DNA of 64,000 nucleotides from Chrysoperla carnea (taxonomy: Eukaryota > Arthropoda > Insecta > Neuroptera > Chrysopidae): contig NC_058340.1 of NCBI RefSeq assembly GCF_905475395.1, positions 61,110,181 through 61,174,180 on the forward strand, in the 5' to 3' direction. Each line of letters begins with the position of its first letter. Position 1 is the first letter of the stretch. The translations under genes were made by a program, and so were the position numbers. Shown in pieces: positions 10,846-21,815 of the stretch. Below the pieces are notes generated by a model, which was not told where the DNA came from, did no database searches, and saw nothing but the letters and a program-made list of their open reading frames with translations.

Positions 10846-13800
10846 CTGAGATACAAAGATTTATAAGAATAATTATACTAAAAACAAATTTTTGTTTGTT
10901 AAAAGTTGACTATTTACCTCAAAATATTCACAGCGATCAAGTTTCTTTCGAGCACGTTTATTTATAACAATTGCATAAATAACAGCTAATGAAATTATTG
11001 GTGTAATAATGCAAATTATTATTAAGATGGTGTAATTAGCACGAGATATTGGAATTCCTGAAAAAAAAATGAAATTTTAATTATACTAACGGAGGTAATT
11101 GAATTCATTTCTTAATTAACAAGTTGCAGATCGTCCCTTACGGATTTAGAGGAGTTATTTTGATGGGGATTTCCTGTGTCCAACATCAAAATTCCTGCGA
11201 ATTTTTATTCGACCTTACGTCTTTTTTTGACGATAATCTTCTACTAATTAGTGTAAGAAGTTTAAAATAAATATTTTATTTCGATTGAATCACTGGGTCC
11301 GTATTGATAGACTATAAAAACATCTGATAAGAATAAGTTACACAATGATGAAAATGGCTTCGAAATTGGGTTAAAAATACTCCAGACAGACAGACGGTTC
11401 ATCATATATCCGATGCTTCTCTAGAAACTTTCTATAATTCTATATCAAGTATTTTAAAAACTCCCATTTCAATAACTAAACAAATTATATTTAAAAATAG
11501 CTGAAGCGAGAGATTTTTTAATTTAGAGGGGTTCATAAATTCGTGTAGAGTTATTTTTTGTACAGCTTATACCACCTCAATGCTTTTTTTTAATAAAATT
11601 TAAATTTTTTGAATATTACGATGGGAAGTTTGATTATTTATAATCAAACATTTAAATTCCTTTACAAAAAAATTCTCAGCATACGTTAAGTCGTTAAATA
11701 TAGTTAAAAAAAAGTATGTACCGTTTAATATCAAAGACGATGCAGTTAATCCACATAATTTGGTATCATATACCAAAAAAGTTTACCAAAGTTTGAACTA
11801 AAATTAGTTTTAGAAGTTTAAAGATCTTACCGTCTGAGGCGTAATATGATATTTCTCTGTATAAACTTGCTTCCTCGCTACTACCTCCTTTTGAAATTGC
11901 TTTTAAAGTGATTTGATAATGATTCGTCAATGGAATATTTTCAATTTTTAAATTAGATGAATTCTATAAATAAAATAAATTTAAAATTAAAATTTTTTCA
12001 AATTGCAATGAGATGTCTGTTCAGATGGTACAAACCCCGGATAAGTTGTATACACGTGTTAAGTTTCCATTTTCTGAAATTGGCAATAATTGTAAAGTGT
12101 ATTCTTCAGGTTCCAATTCTGGTACATCCCAATTAATAGATACATCACAAACAGGAAATATCCCATCATCTAAATTCTCTAATTTAATTATTGTTTCTTC
12201 AGCTTTTAAGCCAGTTGGTATTGGTGGTTCTAGAATCAAAAATTGTTTGGAATTAGATGTGAAAAGTGTCTAGGATATAATAAAAATTATAGATACAATA
12301 TCTAGAAATATTACTCTTTGTATCTTTAGCAAAAAGGTTGTTATAGTCCAATCATTTTTGGGTTTCAGGTCGGAATCTAACGGAATAAGCTGAATTCTTG
12401 TACAAGCTATTTCAAAAATGGTTCAACGCATAAAGTATAAAGTAGATAATTTAACCTCTACAACTTTTATAATAAATGTAAATACGATTGAAGGCAAAGG
12501 AAACGAGATATTCTTAAAAATTTATTTTTGCGATCTTTGACCTTGAATAACTAAGGACGCTGACACGTGATCATAAGTGACTTTTGAAATAATTTTTGTA
12601 CTATCGAAATAAAGGTTTATTCAAATTTTCAGCTTATATTATACAAAAAAGGGGTCAATCTCGAATGTATAAGCCATATACCGTTAGATTCCGAGGTTTA
12701 CCTCCTTTTTTTCTAAGATAAAAAGGGGACAATCTCGAATGTATAAGCCATATACCGTTAGATTCCAAGGTTGACCTCCTTTTTTTTTTACTAAGATGAG
12801 TGAATTATTTAAAATTTTCTTACCACAAATAGACAAATTTTGAAAAGTTTCAAGACAAGTAGGTATGGGAAAATTTATCCACTTCTTATCACTTTCTTTT
12901 TCATGATCTTCTGATACTGCAATTATAGCTACTGAGCAATTTTTTCCGAATTCCAAGTCAGTCAGTTCTACACTATACAATTCTTCAGGCTGGAAAAATA
13001 AAATAAACAATTGTACTTTTGCTTAAAAGAAATTTGTAAAAAAGTGTATTTGTCCTTGAATGTGCTTGTGTTATGGTTTATAAATTTAAATTTATTCCTT
13101 TTTTTTCATACTTTTTTTTAAATATTTAAAACTAGAAACCGTGGAAATGATAAAACATGCAATGCTGGCGTGCATAATAAGAAGTTCTGCATTGATTGAG
13201 TTCCAATTTTTACCCGCTTAGAGTTGGTTTTTATCTATTTTGAACCTTCCTCGCAAGTGGGATATGGGGAGGAGTGAAAATCGAATATTTTCGAATATAC
13301 CCAAGTGGGGTATCAACTAAAAGGCCATGACGTGTACATCACAAAACTGTAATCTCCGACGCAAGGGAATATGGAAGGTGGATATGGCGGATATAAGTTG
13401 GATGAATAATCATATATTTTCAAATATATCCAAGTAGGTAAGCAAATAAAGAGGACATGAAGTTTTAAATACGAAATTGTAACCCCCGACGCAAGGGGAT
13501 ATAGTGACATGGGAAGTGGGGATGAACAATCGAATATTTTCAAATATACCCAAGTGGGGTATCAAATAAAAGGTCATGACGAGCACATTACAAAATTGTA
13601 AAACAAGGAAATTCAGTTCAGACGTTTAAAAACTCTTTTATCGGGGCTTTATCAAATTTTATAAAATTTACATTTACTTTTCATCAATTTTCTTGCAACC
13701 TAATGTGTCACAGCGAAGCGTGGAAGGGTACAGCTAGTAAATATATAGTTATAAATTGTCAATTTTTAGTTATTATGTCATTCGCGTGATAGAAATAGAA

Positions 13801-16800
13801 AAATATTGAAACGCTAACGTGTAACTTGAATAAAATAAAATATTCTAATGAAGATGTACTAAAAAAATAATAGGTATGACCATTGACGTCATGTAAGATT
13901 TTCAAATGGGTGTGTTTTTTCTTTAATAAAAAACACATGTAGGAAAAATGTATGGAAAAAAAACACGTGTTTATAATCGTCTTGCTTATTGTAAATAGAT
14001 ACTTTTGGAAAAATTCCAAAATAATAAATTGGGCCCCACACCTAATTATTCAAATCGATAGATAATAAAATTAAAAATTATTTTTACATAATATAACAAC
14101 ATAAAATAAATAATAGTATTTTTATTTTGATAACAATTGTTTGTTTACAAAAAAAGTATGAAAAACACGTGAAAACAAACAATTGACTGAGTTAATTGTT
14201 GAAAAACCCTGTATAGAAAGTGTTGAATATTTGGTTTTCGAAAGTATTTTCTACAATTTTTTTTTCGTTTTTGAGTATCTTTCAAAAACCACAAATTGAA
14301 GGTACTTGCAAATTTTCAACTTCCTATCTCTTACAATTTTATATGTATCTACCTCAAACGGTTAACAAATGGATTCTATATACCCAAGGTCCTATTGACC
14401 TATGTTGCTCATTTACGAACTCAAAGTCTCTTTTTTCGTCTTGGGCAGGCTAAAATTTCAGCTTGATATCTCTTTCGTTTTTGAGCTAACGTCCATTTTT
14501 GAGTTACCAGACAGAGAAAAGACTAAATAGTTCGTATCATCGATATTTCTAAGCGTAAAAATTTGGGACTTAAATTAGTATACCTTGATATATATTTCAT
14601 ACAAACAGGATATAAAAGCAGATCTATTCTGTGCGTAGTCATGGTAGGGAGAATCAGGTTGACGCTTATAGTGAATAATTTTGGTGATAAAGAAAACTGT
14701 TATGATTATTTTGTAATTGTTTACATGTAAATTGTATACTAAATGTCAAATTAAAATTAATGAAAAATAACAATTAATAAAACTTACGTTGCATTAGAAA
14801 TTGTGAAAATAAGAGACGAAATTGCATAAATCATATTTTTAAAATTTTAAAAAACCTACATTTAATGACTTATTTAAATTTGTTAGAAAATATTATTAAA
14901 TTTTCAATAAAAATCGTATATACAATTCATAGACTTATATGTCTATCCATACAATTATATTAATAAAGTAGTGTATTGTTTCTATGGTAACTGACTGAAA
15001 TTAGTGATGAGCGAGCGTTTTAGTCTTGGTGTTGCAAAAACATGTCTTGGTCTTACAGAATAGAGTCTTGGTCTTGCAGAGATGAGTCTTCGTTTTGGTC
15101 TTGCAAAAATAATCTTAGTCTTGGTCTTGGGCAATCGAGTCTTGTTTTTGATGATCCACCAGTCATGTTTTGACCTTTTAAGTTTCGATTAAGTTTTATT
15201 GTGTTAGTTCAGAATTTTTGTAGTCTTACTTTTAATAATCATTACAAAGTTGATCAATCATTTACTTTTATGTTTATTATATTAAATGGTGAGACCAAAT
15301 TATACCGAAAGTTGGTAGATTAGTTATTATTTTTCTGGTTTTACTTAAAATGCGAAAGAAAAATTTACTCAGGTATAATAAGAAAAGCACATAGAAAAAT
15401 TCTCTAGGCGGTTCATTAATTTATTTTCAATTTTAAGTTTGGTAAAAGTCGTGTTATGAGTCTTGGTCTTGCGCAAATAAGTCTTGGTCTTGCAGAGTTA
15501 GGTCTCGGTCTTGCAGATTTGCGTCTTGGTCTTGATTCTTGGTCTTGATGATTGATCTGGTCGAGGTGATAACTTTATTGGTCTTGGTATTGATCTGGAA
15601 AAAGACCAATACCAAGACTGCAAGACCGAAACTAATTTTGGTCATTACTACCTGAAATAGAACTTATTCACAAAGCGAATAAGAAAGACTAATTATAATT
15701 GATACTTTGAAATCTTAAAATTACAGTAATCGAATTGTTCCAAAACATAATTTGAGAGGCGTTTTTAAAAAGCGATGATATAATCAACTTTTTTTTTGCG
15801 ACAAACTATTTAAAAACAAAAAAGTAAGATCTCTTGGTTGCTACATTAGTATTCATTTCAGTTTACTAATAAAACTTTTTTAATGAGTTTTTTCTTAAAT
15901 TCTTGAATATGTCAATAATAATTTGTGATTTTTTTCTTACATATCGTAACACATAAGCCTCTGCCTTTCAAAAGGGTTGAAATTACTATTATTTTATCTA
16001 TGGTTGAAATAAAGTTTTGAAACACAATATTCTGCTCGATTTGATATGTAACTATACTTGAGTTATATAACCGAGGCCAATCTTTTAATTGTGATTTAAA
16101 ATTTAGCTTATTTAACTTATATTTAGCAAAAATATAAATTCAAATCGATCAAAACACACTTTAAAGTTCAAAAAGTTGGTCTCCGTAAAATAACTCAAGT
16201 ATTGTTAAAAGTTGTTCGAAAATTGCATTGATGGCAACCTTTTTAAGAAAACCAAAGCAATGAGCATATAATTTACCTTACTAATTTCTCCTTGATTATA
16301 TTTTTCACTATGGGTCCACCACACGATATCATAAAAGCAGACCATATCTTAAAACAAATATAAATAAAATTAATAAAACCAAATAAATTATGTAAAAAAA
16401 AAGAAGTTTAAAATAATTGTAAATTATACAATAGGGTAAAATGCTGTACCTTGGGGATAATGTACCTTAGGTAATCCTGAGTTGAATGAAGGATGTTCTT
16501 ACTTATGAGACAACAACTATATGAAAGTAAAGTTTACACATTAGATTATAGAGTAAACAACCGAGAAAATGGTTGTTCATGTGCTTTAGTTTTCAAGTAA
16601 AATAGAAATAAAATGTATTAGTGCAAAAAGTAAACAATTTTACTGTTTATTTATAAGTTGCCTATTATGTTTTGTTTTAAGTCACATTCCATCCAAATCA
16701 CAGGCTACTTTTGAGGAAAATGCTGTATTTCAGCTTTAAATATCACGTAGAATTTCCATTTAAACAAACAGAAAGAAATAGAAAGATCACACAGAAGCCG

Positions 16801-18525
16801 GGACTCGAATCCGGGTCCTCTAGATATCTGGTCTAGGACGTAGCCAACTCCGTCACTTCTGTTCTATGTGAGTGATTCAAATATTCTACAGTGAAAGCAC
16901 GGTAATACGGGCCCTGGCTAATCAGGCTGTAATCAGACATGTCTAATATTATTCAATATATAATGAAGTATGAATTGTACTTGAGAGTATAACATATAGA
17001 ATTTTATCATTGGATTTGTGATTTGTCGGATTACAAGGTACTCTTTTGTAAAAAGTTCCGGACTGTTGGGGTTCCTAGGCAATATTTTATAATCGTTTGT
17101 CGTTTGCTCGGAACACTGTATTTGAATGTTTTTGTGTACTTTATATAAGTCAAAATCCTAAAAACTTATATAAAGTAGACAAAAACTTGAAACTAATGTA
17201 AAAATTTGGTTTCATAATATAAATTTGTAATATGCATTACTTGTATATAGCAGTGTGAAATATTTGTGTGTTCTGAATACAAAAACATACAAATAGATTA
17301 AAAACACCAAGAGGTAACATTTAATTTGCGTCACTCACATAGAACAGGAGTGAACATAGAATCGATTACAACTTGAAGAGAATGCTCCCAGTTACATCGG
17401 TAAAGGTGATTTAAGGTACATTCTGGTGTGAATCGTGGTACAATATGGTCTTGTATCATGTATCGTATATAAATGTTTTAATTATTGTAAGAAAGTGTAT
17501 AGATTTTAGGAATAATGATGTTATCAGGAGTGGCTTTTACCATTCTTATACTCTAAAAATGACTTTATAAAACGTAATACGTATAATAAATGTTAATCGT
17601 GATCTAGGGTACAAGGTACAACACTCTCTCATACAATGTAATAATGATATTCAGATTTTACCTTCAGCTGGTATCCATTCCAATTCAGCTTTATACGAAT
17701 GATTGTCATTTTGCAAAGATAAATTTTTTAATGTAATATTCGTTATTGCTTGTAAAGTATAATCGTATGGTAATGTTTCTGTCCAATTACTAGATATATT
17801 CGTCCATCCGTTTTCAGTAAATTTATACAATTGTAATTTGTAACTATTGTTTGGTAACAAATTTGTAAATGTAGTTATATTTTTATTTGTCTGAAATTGA
17901 GAAAATTTTTGATAATTATGTTACCTTTATTACCATTTGAAAAAATTGAATCCATCTGAACGAAGACAAGTTAGGTACAGAGCTTTACAACAAAATTTAT
18001 TGCTAAACTTTTCATTCAAATAAATTCAATTTTTATATCTTACCATAGAAGCTTTATTCCAATTACTGTTTTTATGTTGTAATCTTAATACAACGTTATT
18101 GGAATCAGATTCTGTCGGCCATTTAAAGACTAATGTTGTTTCTGAACGACAGTGTAATTTTGGTAAAAATTCTTCATTTTTAAATTCAGTAAATTTCCGT
18201 TTCGTCACTTTTGTATTTAAACATATACACATTTGCATACAAATTGGATTTTTATTCTGAAATATAAAAAAATTGTTTAATTTTATTTAGATTAGTTAGA
18301 CAATATATAAAAAAAATTTAATGATACCAAATTTACCATTTAGAATAGTCATTAATATCTTCTGGCATTTTTAAATATTTTATTATTTTAGCCAAGTAGT
18401 TTATTTTGAATTTTAATTTAATCGTTACAAAAAATTATTTATTTTTTACTATAGGCAATTTAACTTACACATTTGTATTGACAGTCGACATCGCTTGTAT
18501 TTGCTGGAATATTTTCTTTTATACA
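8559..18525 (-). CDS. tor: Receptor tyrosine kinase, Torso type (PTTH/Trunk receptor), 5' end missing
   Basis: Twelve exons in transcript order: 18525-18469, 18256-18044, 17890-17662, 16347-16277, 12989-12824, 12229-12036, 11963-11831, 11057-10918, 10845-10638, 10519-10158, 9666-9164, 8685-8559. All are GT-AG and join in phase to 800 residues plus TAA. Visible order: Cys-rich start (residues 1-30), about three fibronectin III-like domains (45-350), one membrane helix (364-386), a basic stop-transfer stretch, kinase (about 437-735) with a short insert, and a tail. Kinase motifs: GEGAFG 445-450, Lys467, HRDLAARN 601-608 (Asp603), DFG 621-623, activation-loop Tyr629 and Tyr634. FN3 plus a split kinase is the Torso architecture. 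In flies Torso patterns embryonic ends; in insects generally it receives PTTH in the prothoracic gland and signals through Ras/ERK. Signal-peptide exon(s) upstream are not secure. The 3.3-kb intron 12990-16276 is full of transposons. Another FN3-bearing or PDGF/VEGF-receptor-like kinase is the alternative. Confidence 0.8.
10918..11057 (-). CDS. tor: Torso transmembrane exon
   Basis: The exon encodes a hydrophobic run of about 23 residues (starting TILIIICIITPIISLA) followed by NKRARKK and CEYFE. The first is a single membrane helix and the second the cytoplasmic positive stop-transfer signal. It starts in phase with the preceding FN3 exon (split Gly codon) and ends in phase 0. Confidence 0.9.
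11831..18525 (-). CDS. tor: Torso ectodomain exons (Cys-rich region and FN3-like domains)
   Basis: Seven exons, 57-229 bp each. The first two carry seven cysteines in about 30 residues (CIKENIP, CQYKCNKNPICMQMCICLN). FN3-like Trp positions follow in FKWP, ELEWIP with WWT, and SINWDVPE, and each domain ends in the Tyr/Leu core pattern of the fold (YKLQLY, CSVAIIAVSE, YQITLKAIS). Many N-x-S/T sequons fit an extracellular glycoprotein. The small 71-bp exon 16347-16277 was identified only because its phase and sequence (DMVCFYDIVWWTHSE) bridge its neighbours; it is the least independently supported exon. Confidence 0.8.
12647..12790. repeat. Two-copy tandem repeat, period about 74 bp
   Basis: GGGGTCAATCTCGAATG (12651) and GGGGACAATCTCGAATG (12725) begin two near-identical units that share the segment from GTATAAGCCATATACCG to the end of a poly-T run. 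They sit in the torso intron just after the exon ending at 12824. No function seen. Confidence 0.8.
13255..13600 (+). repeat. Three-unit minisatellite, period about 125 bp
   Basis: The block CGAATATTTTC..ATATACCCAAGTGGGGTATCAA recurs at about 13281, 13411 and 13531 with surrounding similarity (a GACGCAAGGG block, a ggtcatgacg block). The array runs directly into a Helitron-like 3' end at 13737. Internal minisatellites are common in Helitrons, so it is probably part of one element. Confidence 0.75.
13600..13737 (+). mobile_element. Helitron 3' terminus
   Basis: The segment ends CACAGCGAAGCGTGGAAGGG, a short spacer and CTAG (13734-13737) followed by T, the expected Helitron 3' end and A^T site. 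The 5' end is not evident; the minisatellite at 13255-13600 probably belongs to the same element. Lies in the large torso intron. Confidence 0.65.
14169..14618 (+). repeat. Unclassified family A, copy 1
   Basis: It starts GTGAAAACAAACAATTGACT, contains a copy of the AACGGTTAACAAATGG block, and ends in a CTTGATATATATTTCATA tail. The same start, middle and end occur in eight other places of the window (21758, 23720, 28894, 37306, 40367, 42753, 43388, 54965). There is no long terminal inverted repeat and no recognisable protein. It lies inside the torso intron. Confidence 0.75.
14631..14993 (+). repeat. Interspersed repeat family F, copy 1
   Basis: GTGCGTAGTCATGG followed by about 330 bp that is closely similar to 26783-27090: shared blocks AAATGTCAAATTAAAATTA, GCATTA.AAATTGTGAAAATA and TCCATACAATTATAT in the same order. 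No coding content and no inverted ends. Class unknown. Confidence 0.7.
15002..15650. mobile_element. hAT-type MITE made of GTCTTG repeats
   Basis: The ends TAGTGATGAGC and (reverse) TAGTAATGACC are hAT-like terminal inverted repeats, and the symmetry continues into TTTTAGTCTTGGT / TTAGTTTCGGTCTTG. The 8-bp flanks ACTGAAAT (14994-15001) and CCTGAAAT (15651-15658) differ at one base, the 8-bp duplication expected of hAT. The interior has two clusters (about 15020-15150 and 15455-15620) of degenerate GTCTTG-GTCTTGCAGA motifs, sense on the left arm and both senses near the right end. It has no transposase. In the torso intron. Confidence 0.8.
16795..16880 (-). repeat. tRNA-like sequence, probable SINE head
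   Basis: Read on the minus strand it has a degenerate A box, TGACGGAGTTGGCTACG, and a B box, CCGGATTCGAGTCCCGG, about 35 bases apart, as in a tRNA gene. The acceptor stem does not pair, so it is not a functional tRNA. The 21 bases at its 5' side (CACTCACATAGAACAG) recur in opposite orientation at 17334-17354. It lies in torso intron 16348-17661. Confidence 0.5.
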
Positions 18526-20320
18526 CTGAAATAAAAAGAAAACGTATTATTAAAATTTAAAAATAAGGAAAAGAGTGAATTCTATATGCTAAAAAAATGA
18601 CTCATCCTAAAAAAAAAAAACTAAAAATGTTGTGAAAAGTCTTTACGAAAACAAAAAAACAGTCTATAAACTTTGTGGACAGGCAGAAATGTACCTATAT
18701 GAACTTTTTTCAAATTTATTAATTTGAATACCCTTAAATATTCATCGTTTATCGATAAGCAAAACTTTTTTTCCTTTTAAAATTGATATAGTCAATAAAT
18801 TAAAATAATTATGATTTAAAAAAGTTAAGACGGAATACTTTAATTAAAACATGGTTTAAAAAGCACAAAATAATTTGTGCAAAATTTTATGTAAAAACAT
18901 GGGCTTGGTGCTCGTTGTCTTGAATTTTTGTACCATTGATTATATTTTTATAGACAAGAGTTATTATAATAATGCAATTTTATAGAATACCTCACGTTTT
19001 GAATATAAAATTCTACTTCTAATAATTATTTTGTTTATTCTGTTCAGCCAAAAAAATGATTTTCGTCAAACTTTCTACTAACCTCGTCTAATTATAAAAT
19101 TTTCACTAGCATAAGGTTCCCTCAAATTGTGGTTTTTGGGATATGGCGGAATCAAAGCTTAAATATAGGCAATAATTCACGTCTTAGTGAAATTGTTTCT
19201 GGTATGATATTATTAATATTTTTTACAATGAGATGAAAGTGAGTAAAAAAAAGATTCATCTCATGTTTTAATCACAATTGTGTGCTTAAAATTGTGGGAT
19301 AGAAATTTTTATTTTCGTCTATTCCATTGTATTATGAAGTCTCGTTGAATAGGTAGTAAAAAAAAGAATAAAAGTCTTCCAGTGATTTATCTCCTCAGAT
19401 TAAAATGACGTCAAATATAAGCTACCGAAAGGACGTATTACCATTGCAATTTGATCTTTGATTCCCAAAACTCAAAATTTTTTTGGTTTTTGCCTGTGGT
19501 GACTCTGTGAAATTTTCGACGTTTATAAGTAAGTATATGTTGTATTTGCATTTTTCTAGACAAGGTTGCTGTAAAAATATTAAGTATGTAAACTCATGTC
19601 TATAATCATTTACGGATTAAAAATACATTTATTTAAATACATATATCAATTAATTACCAATTATCATTATTTACATGAATAATTAAATAATTTATATAGA
19701 AATACGTTTCATAAATACATAGGATGTTTCATTTAACCGGACATATGCTTGAAACTAAGTACAATTAACTCATACGATTGTATAAGTTTAAAGTCTCGGA
19801 AAATCTTGTAAAATCTTTGACAAGTATTTAAGCTATCATATATGTAAGTTTTGTTTGCCATTACTCGTTGATCTAATCAAAATTGGTAACTATTAGGTAT
19901 AAATAAAACCTCGAAAACTTGTAAAGTAGGTAAAAAACAGTATATTTTGTTAGTCATTGTCATCTTGTAAAGTGTGAATTTCAGAATCAGTTTAAACAAT
20001 TCCATTTTCGTTATTGATTTAACAAGAAACAAATCAGATTTTTTGCTATATGTTATAAGATTTACTTTGTTCAACTTGCAGGTTTTTCGATCGATTGTTG
20101 GAACGGTTTTCGAATTTTTCGCGAAAAATTGTTCAAAAGCATTCATTTTTACAAGCTTTTATTTAACTTGCAATGTATGTATGTATGTATATGTGCAATT
20201 TTGAAGCATTTATTGTCCACTGATTGAGCTGAAAGTTTGTATGCACGTTTATTTTCTCATCTTTTCCACCATTTTTGATATATATGCCTTTTCGTCTTAA
20301 ATTAAAATTAAAATAAAAAA
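18526..20320. other. Upstream of the first secure torso exon, no gene recognised
   Basis: AT-rich sequence with short frames only. It must contain further torso intron sequence if the gene's signal-peptide exon lies upstream. The open frame at 19877-20146 (-) has no recognisable motif and its composition matches the background. Confidence 0.5.
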
Positions 20321-20475
20321 TCTACTATATAAAAATAAGTCGGGTTTTCCTTCCTGACGCTATAACTCCAGAACGCACGAACCGATTTCCATGGTTTTGC
20401 ATTCGTTGGAAAGGTCTCGGGCTCCGTGAGGAAAAATTTCAACAGAAAAGCGGGAAAATCTTTTTTCAAATACAG
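20321..20475 (+). mobile_element. Helitron 5' terminus
   Basis: Begins TCTACTATATAAAAATAAG after an A, followed by CGCACGAACCGATTTCC and CATTCGTTGGAAAGG, a layout typical of arthropod Helitron 5' ends. A clear CTRR end preceded by a hairpin was not found; GCGGGCGAGCTAA near 20654-20665 is a weak candidate because it lacks the 3' T. Confidence 0.55.
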
Positions 20476-21257
20476 CGTCATATTAATGGTGGAAACGCAT
20501 GTAAATAATGCATTATATTAGATGTTACTATGTACTATGTATTTATTTGCGCTCCCACCATATTTATCTACAATTATGAAAAGGTATTTGAATAGGATTG
20601 AGGTATTATTTATAATTAATTATTCAAGAGATAGTAGTAAAGTTTGAGTTTAGCGGGCGAGCTAAGCAGAAGACGGGCTTACGGGTTGCCTTAGCGGATG
20701 GACTGAGCATAGTATAGATATTAAATGAATTGGATCTGCAGATTAGTTAAAATTAATAATCGCTTATCAATAGTTACAATTAAATGAATTGTAGGTGAAA
20801 CGAGGTTCCACGAATCATCTAGAGGTATCGATATCGAATTCAATATTCATAGTTAAGACAGTACGATTCCGCTTATTAGAGTAGAATGGAAAATGAATAA
20901 TTATCTGTGTATGGATAAAAATGAATTTTAAAAATATGTAAAAAATTTTATGATACTAAAGTAATCAAATTAAAATAATAAACCGTTTCTTGATAAACAA
21001 GTATCTATAGCTATATTTATATATTAATAATACTACTAATACTATTAATTAATAATATTAATATTTATTTGTTTATTATAGCTGTCTAGAAATTTAGTTA
21101 AACTAACAAAAGAAAATATGATATGCTTCAACATACTTTAAAAGAATTGATTTTTGTTTATATTATATAGATAGATATATTTATTATATTATTATTATTT
21201 ACTTTTGGAAAATGACATTCTTATAGTCCCGGAAACAAAGCACTGGAGTTCGAAATT

Positions 21258-21535
21258 GACCGTAAATACTAAATTCACAATTCGGTTAATAGTGATGAAA
21301 ATGATTCCAAATATTGTTACACGGGGGTTTTTAGGGTCGCTGAACACGAGTTACGCGACAGAATTGTTCGAATTTTTCAAAAACTCCAGGAGACGTTGGT
21401 AATACCGTATACCTTGGACCCTGATACCATCGTATCTCGGAGTCCCAGTGATCCCAAAAATCCTCGAGTAACAAGTTTGGAATCATTTTCATCACTATTA
21501 ACCGAATTGTGAATATAGTATATTTACGGTTAATT
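21258..21535. repeat. Foldback element, about 280 bp
   Basis: ATTCACAATTCGGTTAATAG and the following 19 bases (about 21272-21312) are repeated as the exact reverse complement at about 21476-21516. Weaker complementarity continues inward (TTGTTAC.CG.GG.TTTTT.GG) and outward (ACCGTAAATA). The loop is under 100 bp. No coding frame crosses both arms. Confidence 0.8.
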
Positions 21536-21757
21536 TAAAATACATATTATTTAGGCAAATTGCATATTTGTAATTTCTTATAGATCAATTTAGGTTACAA
21601 AATTTTCTGACTCTAACGAATTGAATAACGAAAACCGTATTCAAATCCGTATTACAATTCAAATTTTTTGAACTTTGACTGTTTTTAGTGTTTCGTTTTC
21701 GCGACTATAATTTCAACTTAGTTCGACATTGATTAATAAAGAATTTCTTAAAAAAAA

Positions 21758-21815
21758 GTGAAAACAAACAATTGACTGAATTAATTGTTGAAATACCATG
21801 TATAGACAGTGTTGG
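21758..21815 (+). repeat. Family A, 5'-end fragment
   Basis: Only the first 58 bases of the family remain (GTGAAAACAAACAATTGACT through ATAGACAGTGTTGG). This fragment and the full copies define the left boundary of the family. Confidence 0.7.

Noticed and set aside
15454..15645. Open frame with a QDQDL/DQDQD repeat peptide
   Set aside because: It is a shadow of the GTCTTG motif array in the hAT MITE; it has no start context, no conservation argument and ends within the element.
19877..20146. Possible additional torso exon (minus strand)
   Set aside because: It has no Cys pattern, no signal peptide and no splice phase that fits the neighbouring exon at 18525.
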